Source of the DNA: JAEWWD01 sp964440115
GTDB lineage: Bacteria; Bacillota; Clostridia; Christensenellales; CAG-138
NCBI GenBank assembly: GCA_964440115.1
Contig: CAYTPV010000004.1
Coordinates: 1-64,000, forward strand
DNA: 64,000 nt
Direction: 5' to 3'
A program made the translations under genes and the position numbers. Positions within the stretch are counted from its first letter, which is position 1. Each line of letters starts with the position of its first letter. The notes below the pieces were generated by a model. It did not search any database and was not told where the DNA came from. It saw only the letters and a program-made list of their open reading frames with translations. Below, piece after piece: positions 1-7,677 of this stretch.

Positions 1-55
1 AACCTGTGACCCTCTGCTTGTAAGGCAGATGCTCTCCCAGCTGAGCTATGCTCCC
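1..55 (-). tRNA. tRNA-Val (anticodon UAC), 3' part outside the window
   Basis: Read on the minus strand, bases 55 to 1 form the first 55 nt of a tRNA: acceptor strand GGGAGCA, D arm GCTC...GAGC, anticodon stem TCTGC/GCAGA around the loop CTTACAA, then the variable loop and the start of the T arm. The anticodon is UAC (complement of bases 20-22), so it decodes valine. The gene is cut by the window edge. A good promoter lies directly upstream at 78-107. Confidence 0.95.
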
Positions 56-77
56 TCGTTTCACAGTGACGATACTT

Positions 78-107
78 AGTATAGCGCATGAAACGCGACG
101 CTGTCAA
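78..107 (-). promoter_or_regulatory. Sigma-A-type promoter of the tRNA-Val gene
   Basis: On the minus strand there is TTGACA (complement of 102-107), an 18-bp spacer and TATACT (complement of 78-83), about 22 bp before the tRNA 5' end. The match to consensus is strong. Confidence 0.75.
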
Positions 108-161
108 TAACATTCACTCAATTTGCCGCACTTTCTTCCATTTAATTTCCGAGCCCGGAAT

Positions 162-184
162 GTGCCTGATTTAGGCACTTTTTT
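162..184 (+). terminator. Small rho-independent terminator, plus orientation
   Basis: GTGCCT (162-167), loop GATTT, AGGCAC (173-178), then six T residues. The T run is on the plus strand although both flanking genes (tRNA-Val and the LCP gene) are on the minus strand. It may block antisense transcription, or it may be fortuitous. Confidence 0.45.
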
Positions 185-224
185 GCGTTTCTTGCGCGGC
201 AGACGGCAAATTTTTTCGAAAGTT

Positions 225-1283
225 TTATTCTCCCCAAAGCTGCAGCGCCAGCGTGCGGATGTCCCGCGTATCCGGCAGATAATAGCTGCGCCCTTCTATC
301 GTTTTACAGCTTCCGGGCAGCGTGATAAACTCCACATCTTTGAGCGAAAGCTTAGTAAGCACATCGCCCAGCACCAGCATTTGTTCCGGATTCAGATTGG
401 TATGCACGTTGCTGGCGAGAGACTGCCATAGCCGCGTGATGGCGTCCCGCGCGCCTAGTTGCTGCACACGTGTCGCAAACGCGCGTATAAACGCCTGCTG
501 CCTGCCGATCCGCCCGATATCACTGCCGCCGGTGATGCCGTGCCGCAGTCGGACAAATGAGCGCGCATTTTCGCCGGTGAGCGTGATTGTCTGGCCCTTC
601 GTGCCAAAGCCGGGGATATCATAATCCAGCGTAATGGGCACACCGTTCACTGCGTTTGCGAGCAGCGGGATACCGTCCATATCTATGCTGGCGTAGTAGT
701 ATAAGTGCACATCGCTTTTTAGACCATCGAACAGCAGTTTATCCAGCGACGCGATGAGGTTTTCATGGCCGCGCGCGTCGGGGCCGCCGCCAAAGCTGAA
801 TGCGGAGTTGATTTTATTATATTGGGCCCCCAACTCTTTTCCGCTTTTTGAAAGCTTCTCAACTTGGGCGCGCGTATCCCGCGGTACGCTCAGCACCGTG
901 CAGGACGGCTTTTCGACGTTGATGATCAGCACAGCGATGGTGTCGCTGCGCCAGCCGCGGTTGGCTTCTTCGCGCTCTGTATCGCTGTCCAGTCCCATCA
1001 ATACGATGTTGATGGTATTGGCCCCAAGCACCCGCGCCGGTTCCGGCGTGGGAGTGGAAACGGGGTTGAGCACCACAGGATTGATAATCGCCGGCACACG
1101 TGTTTCCTGCGCTAGCGGGGAAGGCGACGAAGATTGATTGGGAACGGGCGTAGAGAATGCGCGCAGAGGATCTGCACGCAGTGACTTGAGTCGCGCGACG
1201 GTGCTCACGCCGATAATCAGTACGGCAAGCGTAAAAAAGGCCAACAGCATGCGGCGCCGCCTGCGCCGGTCGGGTACCTGCAT
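225..1283 (-). CDS. LCP (LytR-CpsA-Psr) family cell-wall glycopolymer ligase
   Basis: A 352-residue membrane-anchored protein. An arginine-rich cytoplasmic start (residues 6-11) precedes one membrane segment (about 12-30), then a Ser/Pro-rich stalk (about 43-85) and an extracellular LCP domain (about 90-280). Family signatures visible are RSDT (112-115), SVPRDTR (132-138), KINSAFSFGG (157-166), DGIPLLANAVNGV (203-215) and the Arg-rich SDIGRIGRQQ (254-263). LCP proteins transfer lipid-linked glycopolymers such as teichoic acids or capsule to peptidoglycan. I chose the ATG at 1283 because AGGGGG sits just upstream; an in-frame start further upstream would add a tail without a ribosome site. The exact polymer cannot be read from sequence. 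Confidence 0.9.
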   Translation of the reverse strand: MQVPDRRRRRRMLLAFFTLAVLIIGVSTVARLKSLRADPLRAFSTPVPNQSSSPSPLAQETRVPAIINPVVLNPVSTPTPEPARVLGANTINIVLMGLDSDTEREEANRGWRSDTIAVLIINVEKPSCTVLSVPRDTRAQVEKLSKSGKELGAQYNKINSAFSFGGGPDARGHENLIASLDKLLFDGLKSDVHLYYYASIDMDGIPLLANAVNGVPITLDYDIPGFGTKGQTITLTGENARSFVRLRHGITGGSDIGRIGRQQAFIRAFATRVQQLGARDAITRLWQSLASNVHTNLNPEQMLVLGDVLTKLSLKDVEFITLPGSCKTIEGRSYYLPDTRDIRTLALQLWGE

Positions 1284-1330
1284 TTGGGTTCCCCCTTTGA
1301 ACTTGTTTGATCTAGTTTGTGTGAAAAGAG

Positions 1331-1345
1331 CCAAAACATGTTTGG
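1331..1345. promoter_or_regulatory. Inverted repeat between LCP and SSB-like genes, possible operator
   Basis: CCAAAACATGTTTGG is a near-perfect dyad (CCAAA...TTTGG) in the intergenic region of the divergent LCP and SSB-like genes. It is well placed for a regulator, but no specific family is indicated. Confidence 0.3.
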
Positions 1346-1407
1346 TCATACAGAGGTAATATGTTGAATACACATAAATGAAAGCGCGTCCGATAGAAGG
1401 AGTACAT

Positions 1408-2028
1408 ATGGAAACAAACAGGGAGAGTAACCGAGTCGTCATTTCGGGCTGGGTGCAGCAGACGCCGACCTTTAGTCATTCTCTCTATGGAGAGGCGTTC
1501 TACACCTTTCCTCTTGTTGTGCCGCGACTTTCCGGAACGGAGGATGTGCTTCCCGTTACGGCGGGTGAACGCCTGCTGCCGAACTTACCCGAGGAAGGGG
1601 AAGAATTGCTGATCAGCGGGCAGCTTCGCTCCTATAACATGCAGTGCGACGGCAGCAACCGGCTTCTCGTTACGGTATTTGCCCGCAGCATAGCGCCTAA
1701 GCCGGAGGGCGCGCCTTATTGCAACGAAATTACGCTCATCGGATATATCTGCAAACCGCCTGTGTATCGCACGACTCCTTTTGCGCGTGAAATTGCGGAT
1801 CTGCTGCTGGCTGTCAACCGGCCGTATCATAAATCGGATTATCTGCCCGTGATTGCCTGGGGGCGCAACGCGCGCTTTGTGAGCGGACTGGCGGTGGGCG
1901 ACAGGCTCTGCGTCATTGGCCGCATACAGAGCCGTCCGTATCAGAAAAGCCTGACGGACGGCACCATACAGTTCCGCGTGGCCTACGAGGTCAGCGCGGC
2001 TACCGTGGAATGGGAACATGAAGACTGA
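1408..2028 (+). CDS. SSB-like protein with two OB-fold-type halves
   Basis: A 206-residue protein. The first half (about 10-105) begins RVVISGWVQQTP and the second (about 110-200) begins NEITLIGYICKPPVYR. Both read like a bacterial single-stranded-DNA-binding OB fold: a first strand ending in G, a central segment with VIAWGRNARFVSGLAVGDR, and a closing VIGRIQSR strand. The second half is the more canonical. Normal SSB has one OB fold plus an acidic tail; here there are two folds and a short acidic end (EWEHED). The start at 1408 follows AGAAGGAG. It is probably an accessory SSB rather than the replicative one, which usually lies beside rpsF/rpsR. Binding to DNA is inferred. Confidence 0.7.
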   Translation: METNRESNRVVISGWVQQTPTFSHSLYGEAFYTFPLVVPRLSGTEDVLPVTAGERLLPNLPEEGEELLISGQLRSYNMQCDGSNRLLVTVFARSIAPKPEGAPYCNEITLIGYICKPPVYRTTPFAREIADLLLAVNRPYHKSDYLPVIAWGRNARFVSGLAVGDRLCVIGRIQSRPYQKSLTDGTIQFRVAYEVSAATVEWEHED

Positions 2029-2075
2029 ATCTGGCGCGCGGCAAGCATCCCGGGCAGATGCGCGGCCGCATGAAT

Positions 2076-2115
2076 AAGGCTCCGTTTCCCGGTGATAGGG
2101 AAACGGAGCCTTTTA
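2076..2115 (+). terminator. Rho-independent terminator after the SSB-like gene
   Basis: A perfect 15-bp stem, 2076-2090 pairing with 2098-2112, with loop GGTGATA, followed by a short T stretch. It lies 48 bp after the stop codon. Confidence 0.85.
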
Positions 2116-2120
2116 TCAAT

Positions 2121-2271
2121 CAAAAAAGTGCTATAAGCACTTTTTTGAGTTTGCAGAATCGCCTGCACTTTCGGTGCGGTCGGCGATTTCTGAAAGGAAA
2201 GCCTTGACGCGGCAAGGCTTTTCGCAAGCGCCGTGCATGCCGCCGCTTGCGATGAAAGCCTCGGAAGCTTT
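2121..2271. repeat. Cluster of four to five consecutive hairpins, non-coding
   Basis: Part of the 367-base stretch without a gene between the SSB-like gene and hom. Stems in order: 2121-2132/2136-2147 (12 bp perfect); 2154-2163/2182-2192, holding an inner GCAC/GTGC stem; 2198-2206/2213-2221 (AAAGCCTTG); 2222-2230/2244-2252 (TCGCAAGCG); and a weaker 2255-2259/2267-2271. Short frames crossing it lack ribosome sites and look like translation artefacts. It could be a structured RNA, a REP/MITE-like palindromic element, or a chromosomal repeat. Confidence 0.6.
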
Positions 2272-2331
2272 GGCCCCTGAACCCCAGAACTTTTGATAGG
2301 GTGAAAGACATAGAACCAGTTCGAATGTATC

Positions 2332-2374
2332 AAAAATAGGCTGCATTCATTCAAGATACTCGATGAATGCGGCC
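2332..2374 (-). terminator. Rho-independent terminator of hom
   Basis: On the minus strand GGCCGCATTCAT (complement of 2363-2374) pairs with ATGAATGCAGCC (complement of 2339-2350), with one G-U pair, and is followed by TATTTTTG. It lies 22 bp past the hom stop. Confidence 0.8.
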
Positions 2375-2395
2375 TTTTGTGAGACGATCTAAACT

Positions 2396-3697
2396 TTATT
2401 CCTCCACGCGGATTACGCTTTCCACGCATTCGGTGCAGTTAAGCGCGGCGATATCTTTGAGCGTGTTCTGTACAGCCAGTTCACGCGCTTTATGCGTAAG
2501 GAACGTGATGGTCGCCGTAAAGCCGTTTTTGCCTTCGTGCGGTTCTGCAAACTGCAGCACGGATTTAAGCGATACGCCGTATTTTGCGAATACGCCGGTG
2601 AGCGCGCTCAGCACGCCGGGTTGATCCTGCACGCGCGTGCGGATACAGTAAATGCTTTCCCAATCCCGCACCAGTTCAACGGCAGGATCAATATCGGGAA
2701 TATTGCGGAATGTGGTGTAGCGGTGCCGGCCGTCGTTGTGGCAGGCGTAAATCACGTCGCCGACCACGGCGGAAGCCGTGGGCATCTGCCCCGCGCCGCG
2801 GCCATAGAGCATCACGTCGTCCACTGCGTTGCCGGTGATGAATATGGCGTTGAAGGAATCGCGTACGGATGCGAGCGGGTGCGACCGGGGGATCATGGTC
2901 GGATGAACGCGCACTTCCACCTGATTGCCCGTCTTCTTGCCTATGGCAAGCAGCTTGATTTCATAGCCGAGCTTACGTGCCGCGTCAAAATCGGCGGCCG
3001 TCAGGCGCGTAATGCCTTCGCGGTGGATGGCGTCAATGGGGATATGCGCATGAAACGACAGCGAGGATAGTATGGAAAGCTTGTATGTCGCGTCAAATCC
3101 TTCCACATCCGCAGCGGGGTTGGCCTCGGCATACCCAAGCGCCTGCGCTTCTTTGAGCACATCGGAAAAATCGCGGCCCTGCTCGCTCATTTTTGTGAGG
3201 ATAAAGTTGGTGGTGCCGTTGATGATGCCCATCACGCGCGTAATGTTGTTTGCCTGCAGAGAATCGGTGATGGTGCGCAGCAGCGGAATACCGCCGCCCA
3301 CCGTGGCCTCAATATACAGGCCAACGCCGTTGTTGCGGGCTGCTTCGTCAAACGCGAACCAGTTCTTGCTGACGACTTCTTTATTAGAAGTAACAAGAGT
3401 TTTTCCGGCATTCAGGCCGGAAAGTATGAATGTGCGCGCGGGTTCGACGCCGCCCATGCATTCCACGATGATGGAAATAGGGGGATCGCCGGTAATATCG
3501 GCGATGCTGGTAGTGAACAGTTCGCGCGGAGCCATGTGCAGGTTGGGCTCGTGTTCGAAATCCCGCACAAGTATGCGGGCAACCTGCAAATCCAGCCCCT
3601 CGCGGTGCAGGATGTCGGCATGGTTCTCCGTCAGCACACGGTATACGCCGGCACCGACGACTCCAAAGCCTAGGAGTGCGATCTTGAACTGTTTCAT
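2396..3697 (-). CDS. hom: Homoserine dehydrogenase with ACT domain
   Basis: Reduces L-aspartate 4-semialdehyde to homoserine with NAD(P)H, the branch point to threonine and methionine. 433 residues, normal for the ACT-containing form. The N-terminal nucleotide-binding loop is GFGVVGAGV (10-18). TSNKEVVS (103-110), EATVGGGIPLL (130-140) and GIINGTTNFIL (157-167) mark the catalytic domain. A C-terminal ACT domain starts near DQPGVLSALTGVF (about 350) and is the likely site of threonine feedback. A GGAGG site precedes the ATG. It is the last gene of a panT-coaX-hom run, but the 55-bp gap to coaX holds a promoter-like TTCAAT-17-TATCAT, so hom may also be transcribed alone. A terminator follows. 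Confidence 0.96.
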   Translation of the reverse strand: MKQFKIALLGFGVVGAGVYRVLTENHADILHREGLDLQVARILVRDFEHEPNLHMAPRELFTTSIADITGDPPISIIVECMGGVEPARTFILSGLNAGKTLVTSNKEVVSKNWFAFDEAARNNGVGLYIEATVGGGIPLLRTITDSLQANNITRVMGIINGTTNFILTKMSEQGRDFSDVLKEAQALGYAEANPAADVEGFDATYKLSILSSLSFHAHIPIDAIHREGITRLTAADFDAARKLGYEIKLLAIGKKTGNQVEVRVHPTMIPRSHPLASVRDSFNAIFITGNAVDDVMLYGRGAGQMPTASAVVGDVIYACHNDGRHRYTTFRNIPDIDPAVELVRDWESIYCIRTRVQDQPGVLSALTGVFAKYGVSLKSVLQFAEPHEGKNGFTATITFLTHKARELAVQNTLKDIAALNCTECVESVIRVEE

Positions 3698-3752
3698 ATA
3701 ATCCTCCCAATATAATGATAACGAGTATTTAAGACCGATTGAAGTCTATGCT

Positions 3753-4517
3753 TCACCGGTTCATTTCGTAGATCATGGCGAGCCCCTGCAGAGTCATTGT
3801 GGGATTGAGCGTATCGATGCAGTCCGTTTCGGTTGCGATCAAATCGCCCATGCCGCCGGTGCCTATGACGCGTGCCGGACAGCCAAGCTCCTGCCTGACT
3901 TTTCGTACGAGATATTCCACAAGGCCGACGTAGCCATAAAGTATACCGGATTGCAGGCAGTGCTCTGTATTGGTGCCTATGACGCGCGCGGGCTTCACAA
4001 ATTCCACTTTGGGAAGCATGGCCGCGCTTTCAATGAGCGCGTTTGTGCTCACTTTAAATCCGGGGCAGATCATGCCGCCCAGGAAACGGTCTTCCCGAAT
4101 GACGCCGAATGTCGTGGCTGTGCCGAAATCCACCGTGATACAGCAGCCGCCGTACAGATTGCGCGCCGCTACGGCATTGCAGATACGATCTGACCCCAGC
4201 AGATGCGGGTGGTCGTAGTCGAACGCGAGTTCGGTGCGCAGTCCGGCATGCACCTGCATGGGGCGAATGCCCGGGAAATAAATGCTGAACATATGCTCAA
4301 TGGTATAATTGAGCGACGGCACTACGGAAGAAAATATGATGCCGTCTACATCCTTTGTACGAAGCTGCAGATGCGAAAAAAAGCTCTCCATCTGTACGCC
4401 GTATTCATCCGCCGTGCGGTGTTTATCTACCGCCAGCCGCCAGGAATGCTTGAGCGAGCATGCTTCAAAAAGGCCGGTTTTTATGTTTGTATTCCCTATA
4501 TCGAGTGTGAGCAGCAT
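3753..4517 (-). CDS. coaX: Type III pantothenate kinase
   Basis: Phosphorylates pantothenate, the first step of coenzyme A synthesis. 254 residues, normal length. The phosphate loop DIGNTNIKTG is at residues 4-13; GSDRICNAVAA, DFGTATTF and GTGGMG are the other ASKHA-fold and family motifs. Type III enzymes are not feedback-inhibited by CoA and need a monovalent cation (family knowledge). The start at 4517 (MLLTLDIGN) gives the standard N-terminus and follows CAGGTGAA. It begins 7 bp after the end of the pantothenate-transporter S component, so uptake and first use of pantothenate are co-transcribed. Confidence 0.95.
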   Translation of the reverse strand: MLLTLDIGNTNIKTGLFEACSLKHSWRLAVDKHRTADEYGVQMESFFSHLQLRTKDVDGIIFSSVVPSLNYTIEHMFSIYFPGIRPMQVHAGLRTELAFDYDHPHLLGSDRICNAVAARNLYGGCCITVDFGTATTFGVIREDRFLGGMICPGFKVSTNALIESAAMLPKVEFVKPARVIGTNTEHCLQSGILYGYVGLVEYLVRKVRQELGCPARVIGTGGMGDLIATETDCIDTLNPTMTLQGLAMIYEMNR

Positions 4518-4524
4518 TCTATAT

Positions 4525-5169
4525 TCACCTGCCCTGCCGAGTCTTAAGTGAATTCTTCTCAAAATGCAGCAGCGCGCGGCCGATTGCGGTACAGAGTATG
4601 ACCGCCGCCGCAGCCTCCAGCAAACCATTGAGCGCTACTATGCCAAGCAGTATTTTCAAAAACTGCGCAGCGGTAAACCCGGCGGCAAGCCCAAACGCTG
4701 CCCCTGTCTGTGCAAATGCGAAAATATACAGACTGCCCAGAAGCAGCACCGTATTGGTCATGGAACCCACAAACGCGGCAATGCCCATGGCAAGCAGTTC
4801 ATTTTTCGTACGGAGCGCGCCATAGGTCAGCGCGGAAAATATGCCTGTGAGTATGCGCGGAAGAAACAAAACGAGCAGTATCAGCAGCAGGTTATATACC
4901 CCGAAACCAGTGTTCGTGCCCAGAACGATTGCGGCGATGGCATCCGGCCGCGTAAAACACGAAATCAGACTGGTCAAACCGAAAAAGAACCCCAGCAGAG
5001 CGCCGCCTTTCACGCCAAACCGGTAACCGCCGACGATCACGGGGATATGTACGGTGGTGATCGCGGCGATGGGCAACGTGATAAAACCCAGCGGCGTAAG
5101 GCCGAGCAGGAATATCATACCTACAAAAAGCGCGTAAAGCACGAGCTCACGCGTAGAAATGCGCTGCAT
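4525..5169 (-). CDS. ECF transporter S component, probably pantothenate-specific (PanT)
   Basis: A 214-residue, very hydrophobic protein with about six membrane helices. The start RISTRELVLYALFVGMIFLLG is typical of ECF S components, followed by the TTVHIPVIVGGYRFGVKGGALLGFFFGL block. Such proteins bind a vitamin and share the energising EcfA-EcfA'-EcfT module encoded elsewhere. The substrate is inferred from its place directly in front of coaX (7-bp gap); this linkage is known for panT in Firmicutes. It has its own strong promoter at 5197-5225 and a GGAGG site. Annotated here without a symbol because the substrate rests on context only. Confidence 0.85.
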   Translation of the reverse strand: MQRISTRELVLYALFVGMIFLLGLTPLGFITLPIAAITTVHIPVIVGGYRFGVKGGALLGFFFGLTSLISCFTRPDAIAAIVLGTNTGFGVYNLLLILLVLFLPRILTGIFSALTYGALRTKNELLAMGIAAFVGSMTNTVLLLGSLYIFAFAQTGAAFGLAAGFTAAQFLKILLGIVALNGLLEAAAAVILCTAIGRALLHFEKNSLKTRQGR

Positions 5170-5196
5170 ACTGCCCTCCTGCGAGAAATATGGACT

Positions 5197-5225
5197 ATTA
5201 TAACAGCTTTATCATCCCGACACAA
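5197..5225 (-). promoter_or_regulatory. Promoter of the panT-coaX-(hom) operon
   Basis: On the minus strand TTGTGT (complement of 5220-5225), a 17-bp spacer and a perfect TATAAT (complement of 5197-5202), about 28 bp before the start codon. Confidence 0.75.
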
Positions 5226-5374
5226 TCAAACATCTCCATATTTTCGGGCATTTTTCCGGGATTGTATCCCACGGCACGGCAAAAAATCAGATTATATTGT
5301 TGAGTTGCGGCTGAATTGTTCGCTTTTTAAATTCCATCGTCGGGGAAGTCTGCCGATTTTTCCGAAGGCTGGCA

Positions 5375-5404
5375 TTTACGGCAATCGCCCGTTTGTGCTA
5401 CAAT
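5375..5404 (+). promoter_or_regulatory. Promoter of the ruvCAB operon
   Basis: TTTACG (5375-5380), an 18-bp spacer and TACAAT (5399-5404), 36 bp before the TTG start of ruvC. Confidence 0.6.
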
Positions 5405-5440
5405 ACAATAGAACGAATATACGGATGGAGCGGGCGGCAA

Positions 5441-5938
5441 TTGATTGTATTGGGCATCGATCCGGGGTATGCCATACTGGGATATGGCGTGGTGGAAACC
5501 CGGAGCTCGGCGCTCCGGGCTGTGGATTGCGGCGTTATTGAAACCACCGCCGAAATGCCCTTTCCGGAACGGCTGGAACGGCTGTATGCCGGAACCAGAC
5601 AGCTTGTAGCGAAATTTCATCCGGAACATGTGGCGTTTGAGGAACTGTTTTTTTACCGCAACGTGACAACCGCCATACAGGTGGGCGCGGGGCGGGGCGT
5701 TGCGTTGCTGGCCGCACAGCAGAGCGGACTGCCGCTGTATGAATATACGCCCATGCAGATTAAGCTGGCGGTAACGGGCAATGGACATGCGGACAAGCGT
5801 CAGGTGCAGAACATGGTACGGGCGTTGCTGTGCCTTTCCTGCGTACCCAAGCCGGATGACGCGGCGGATGCGCTTGCGGTTGCCATTTGCCACGCGCATA
5901 CCATGGGTCCTGCGGCGGAGGAATACAGAATTAAGTGA
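5441..5938 (+). CDS. ruvC: Holliday junction endonuclease RuvC (TTG start)
   Basis: Resolves Holliday junctions by symmetric nicking, in complex with RuvAB. About 165 residues, normal length. The catalytic acidic residues are recognisable: the Asp of LGIDPG at the N-terminus, the Glu pair in AFEELFF, and the C-terminal DDAADALAVAICH. I chose the TTG at 5441 because RuvC usually starts one to three residues before LGIDPG and GGAG lies about 10 nt upstream. The alternative ATG at 5393 would add 16 residues foreign to the family and would overlap the -10 region of the promoter. It heads ruvC-ruvA-ruvB. Confidence 0.93.
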   Translation: MIVLGIDPGYAILGYGVVETRSSALRAVDCGVIETTAEMPFPERLERLYAGTRQLVAKFHPEHVAFEELFFYRNVTTAIQVGAGRGVALLAAQQSGLPLYEYTPMQIKLAVTGNGHADKRQVQNMVRALLCLSCVPKPDDAADALAVAICHAHTMGPAAEEYRIK

Positions 5939-5966
5939 TAACGGCTGATTGCCGGAGGGAGGCAGC

Positions 5967-6545
5967 ATGTACGCGCATATCCGGGGCGAGGTAGCAGAAC
6001 TCGGAACAGACCGCGCCGTCATAGAGGCGGCGGGGGTAGGTTACGAGCTTTTCTGCAGCTCAAAAACGCTGGATACGCTGCGGGCGGGAACAACTGCCAA
6101 GCTTCTCACGCATCTGCATATGGCGGAAAATGTCGTTGCTTTGTATGGCTTTGCGGATGATGCGGAGCGCGCCATGTTCCGCCGGTTGCTTTCCGTAACA
6201 CGGGTTGGACCCAAGCTTGCGCTGGGGGTGCTTTCCGTGCTGACGCCTTCGGATGTCGCGGCCGCGATTGTGACGGATAATGCCGCCGCGTTTGCGCGCG
6301 TCCCCGGCATGGGCAAAAAAACAGCGCAGCGCGTGCTGCTGGAATTGAAAGAAAAAGTAGACGCGCAGGAAACGGCAGGCGCGGGCGGCGGGGAAGATCC
6401 CGATATGCGCGCGCAGGCTGTAGCGGCGCTGGTTGGGCTGGGCTACGATGGTGCGTCCGCTTCGCGGGCTGTTATGGCCGTGGAACATGCGCAAAGCATC
6501 GAAGAACTCATCACGCAGTCGCTTCGGAAGCTCGCGAAAAGCTGA
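5967..6545 (+). CDS. ruvA: Holliday junction branch migration protein RuvA
   Basis: The DNA-binding tetramer of the RuvAB motor. 192 residues, normal. Domain I starts MYAHIRGEVAELG; two helix-hairpin-helix motifs follow (VTRVGPKLALGVLS and VPGMGKKTAQRVLLEL); the C-terminal domain III (VAALVGLGYDGASASRAV) contacts RuvB. GGAGGG lies 6 nt before the ATG. It starts 28 bp after ruvC and is followed 55 bp on by ruvB. Confidence 0.96.
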   Translation: MYAHIRGEVAELGTDRAVIEAAGVGYELFCSSKTLDTLRAGTTAKLLTHLHMAENVVALYGFADDAERAMFRRLLSVTRVGPKLALGVLSVLTPSDVAAAIVTDNAAAFARVPGMGKKTAQRVLLELKEKVDAQETAGAGGGEDPDMRAQAVAALVGLGYDGASASRAVMAVEHAQSIEELITQSLRKLAKS

Positions 6546-6600
6546 AAACTGCCGATATAATTAGGAAAGCGGCGGCATTGCCGCCCGGGGGTTCCGCATA

Positions 6601-7632
6601 GTGGAAGAACGGATACTGACCTCGTCGCTGCGCGAAGAGGATGTACAAACCGAATATAGCCTGCGCCCTCGCTTTTTGAACGAATATATCGGACAGAGCG
6701 ACGTCAAGGAGCACATGCGCATCTATATACAGGCGGCGAGGGACAGGGGAGAACCGCTCGATCACGCGCTGCTGTACGGCCCGCCGGGGTTGGGAAAAAC
6801 AACGCTTGCGGCCATCATCGCAAACGAAATGGGTTCCAATCTCAGGGTGACGTCCGGCCCGGCTATCTCGCATGCAGGGGATCTCGCGGCGCTTTTGACC
6901 AATCTTGCCCCCGGCGACGTGCTGTTTATCGATGAAATTCACCGTCTCAACGCCAGCGTTGAGGAAGTGCTTTATCCGGCGATGGAAGATTACGCGCTGG
7001 ATATCATAATTGGAAAGGGCCCAAGCGCGCGCAGCATTCGTCTTGACCTGCCCCGCTTCACGCTGGTAGGCGCGACTACCCGCATGGGGCTTTTGACCTC
7101 CCCGCTTCGGGACCGCTTTGGCATCAAAGAACAGCTTGCGCTGTATGCGAAAGAAGATCTGTGCACCATCATCGCGCGCAGCGCGCGCATACTTGGCATT
7201 GAGGTGGAGACAGAAGGTGCTGTTGAAATCGCTTCGCGCGCGCGCGGAACCCCGCGCATTGCAAACCGGCTTTTAAAGCGCGTACGCGATTACGCACAAG
7301 TGCGCGGCAACGGTATCGTGGATCTTTCGGCAGCTCAGCAGGGGCTTACCATGCTGGGGATTGATCCGTTGGGACTTGATCCTGTGGACAGGCGCATGCT
7401 GGAAACCATGATAGATAAATTCGGCGCGCGGCCTGTGGGGTTGGATACATTGGCGGCCGCCACCGGTGAGGATGCCACCACCATAGAGGATGTCTACGAA
7501 CCGTATCTGCTGCAGTTGGGCTTTATCGCCCGCACGCCGCGCGGTCGCGTGGCACTGCCTTCGGCATATACGCACTTAGGGCGCGCGGTGCCGCACAATG
7601 AGGGACCGGTTCAGGCGCGCATGGAGTTTTAG
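6601..7632 (+). CDS. ruvB: Holliday junction helicase motor RuvB (GTG start)
   Basis: AAA+ ATPase that drives branch migration with RuvA. 343 residues, normal. Walker A is GPPGLGKTTL, Walker B is LFIDEIHRLN, sensor 1 is VGATTRMGLL and the arginine finger region is LRDRFG; a C-terminal winged helix ends in GRAVPHN. The GTG at 6601 gives the expected N-terminal extension before the SLRPRFLNEYIGQ motif. It completes ruvCAB. Confidence 0.97.
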   Translation: MEERILTSSLREEDVQTEYSLRPRFLNEYIGQSDVKEHMRIYIQAARDRGEPLDHALLYGPPGLGKTTLAAIIANEMGSNLRVTSGPAISHAGDLAALLTNLAPGDVLFIDEIHRLNASVEEVLYPAMEDYALDIIIGKGPSARSIRLDLPRFTLVGATTRMGLLTSPLRDRFGIKEQLALYAKEDLCTIIARSARILGIEVETEGAVEIASRARGTPRIANRLLKRVRDYAQVRGNGIVDLSAAQQGLTMLGIDPLGLDPVDRRMLETMIDKFGARPVGLDTLAAATGEDATTIEDVYEPYLLQLGFIARTPRGRVALPSAYTHLGRAVPHNEGPVQARMEF

Positions 7633-7677
7633 CATCGGTAAGCAATAGTTAAAAGTATAAATCGGAGGTCGAAACAG

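Noticed and set aside
2131..2346. Short frames inside the hairpin cluster, reading KFWGSGAKASEAF or similar
   Set aside because: They have no initiation signals and consist of translated inverted repeats; I treat the region as non-coding structure.
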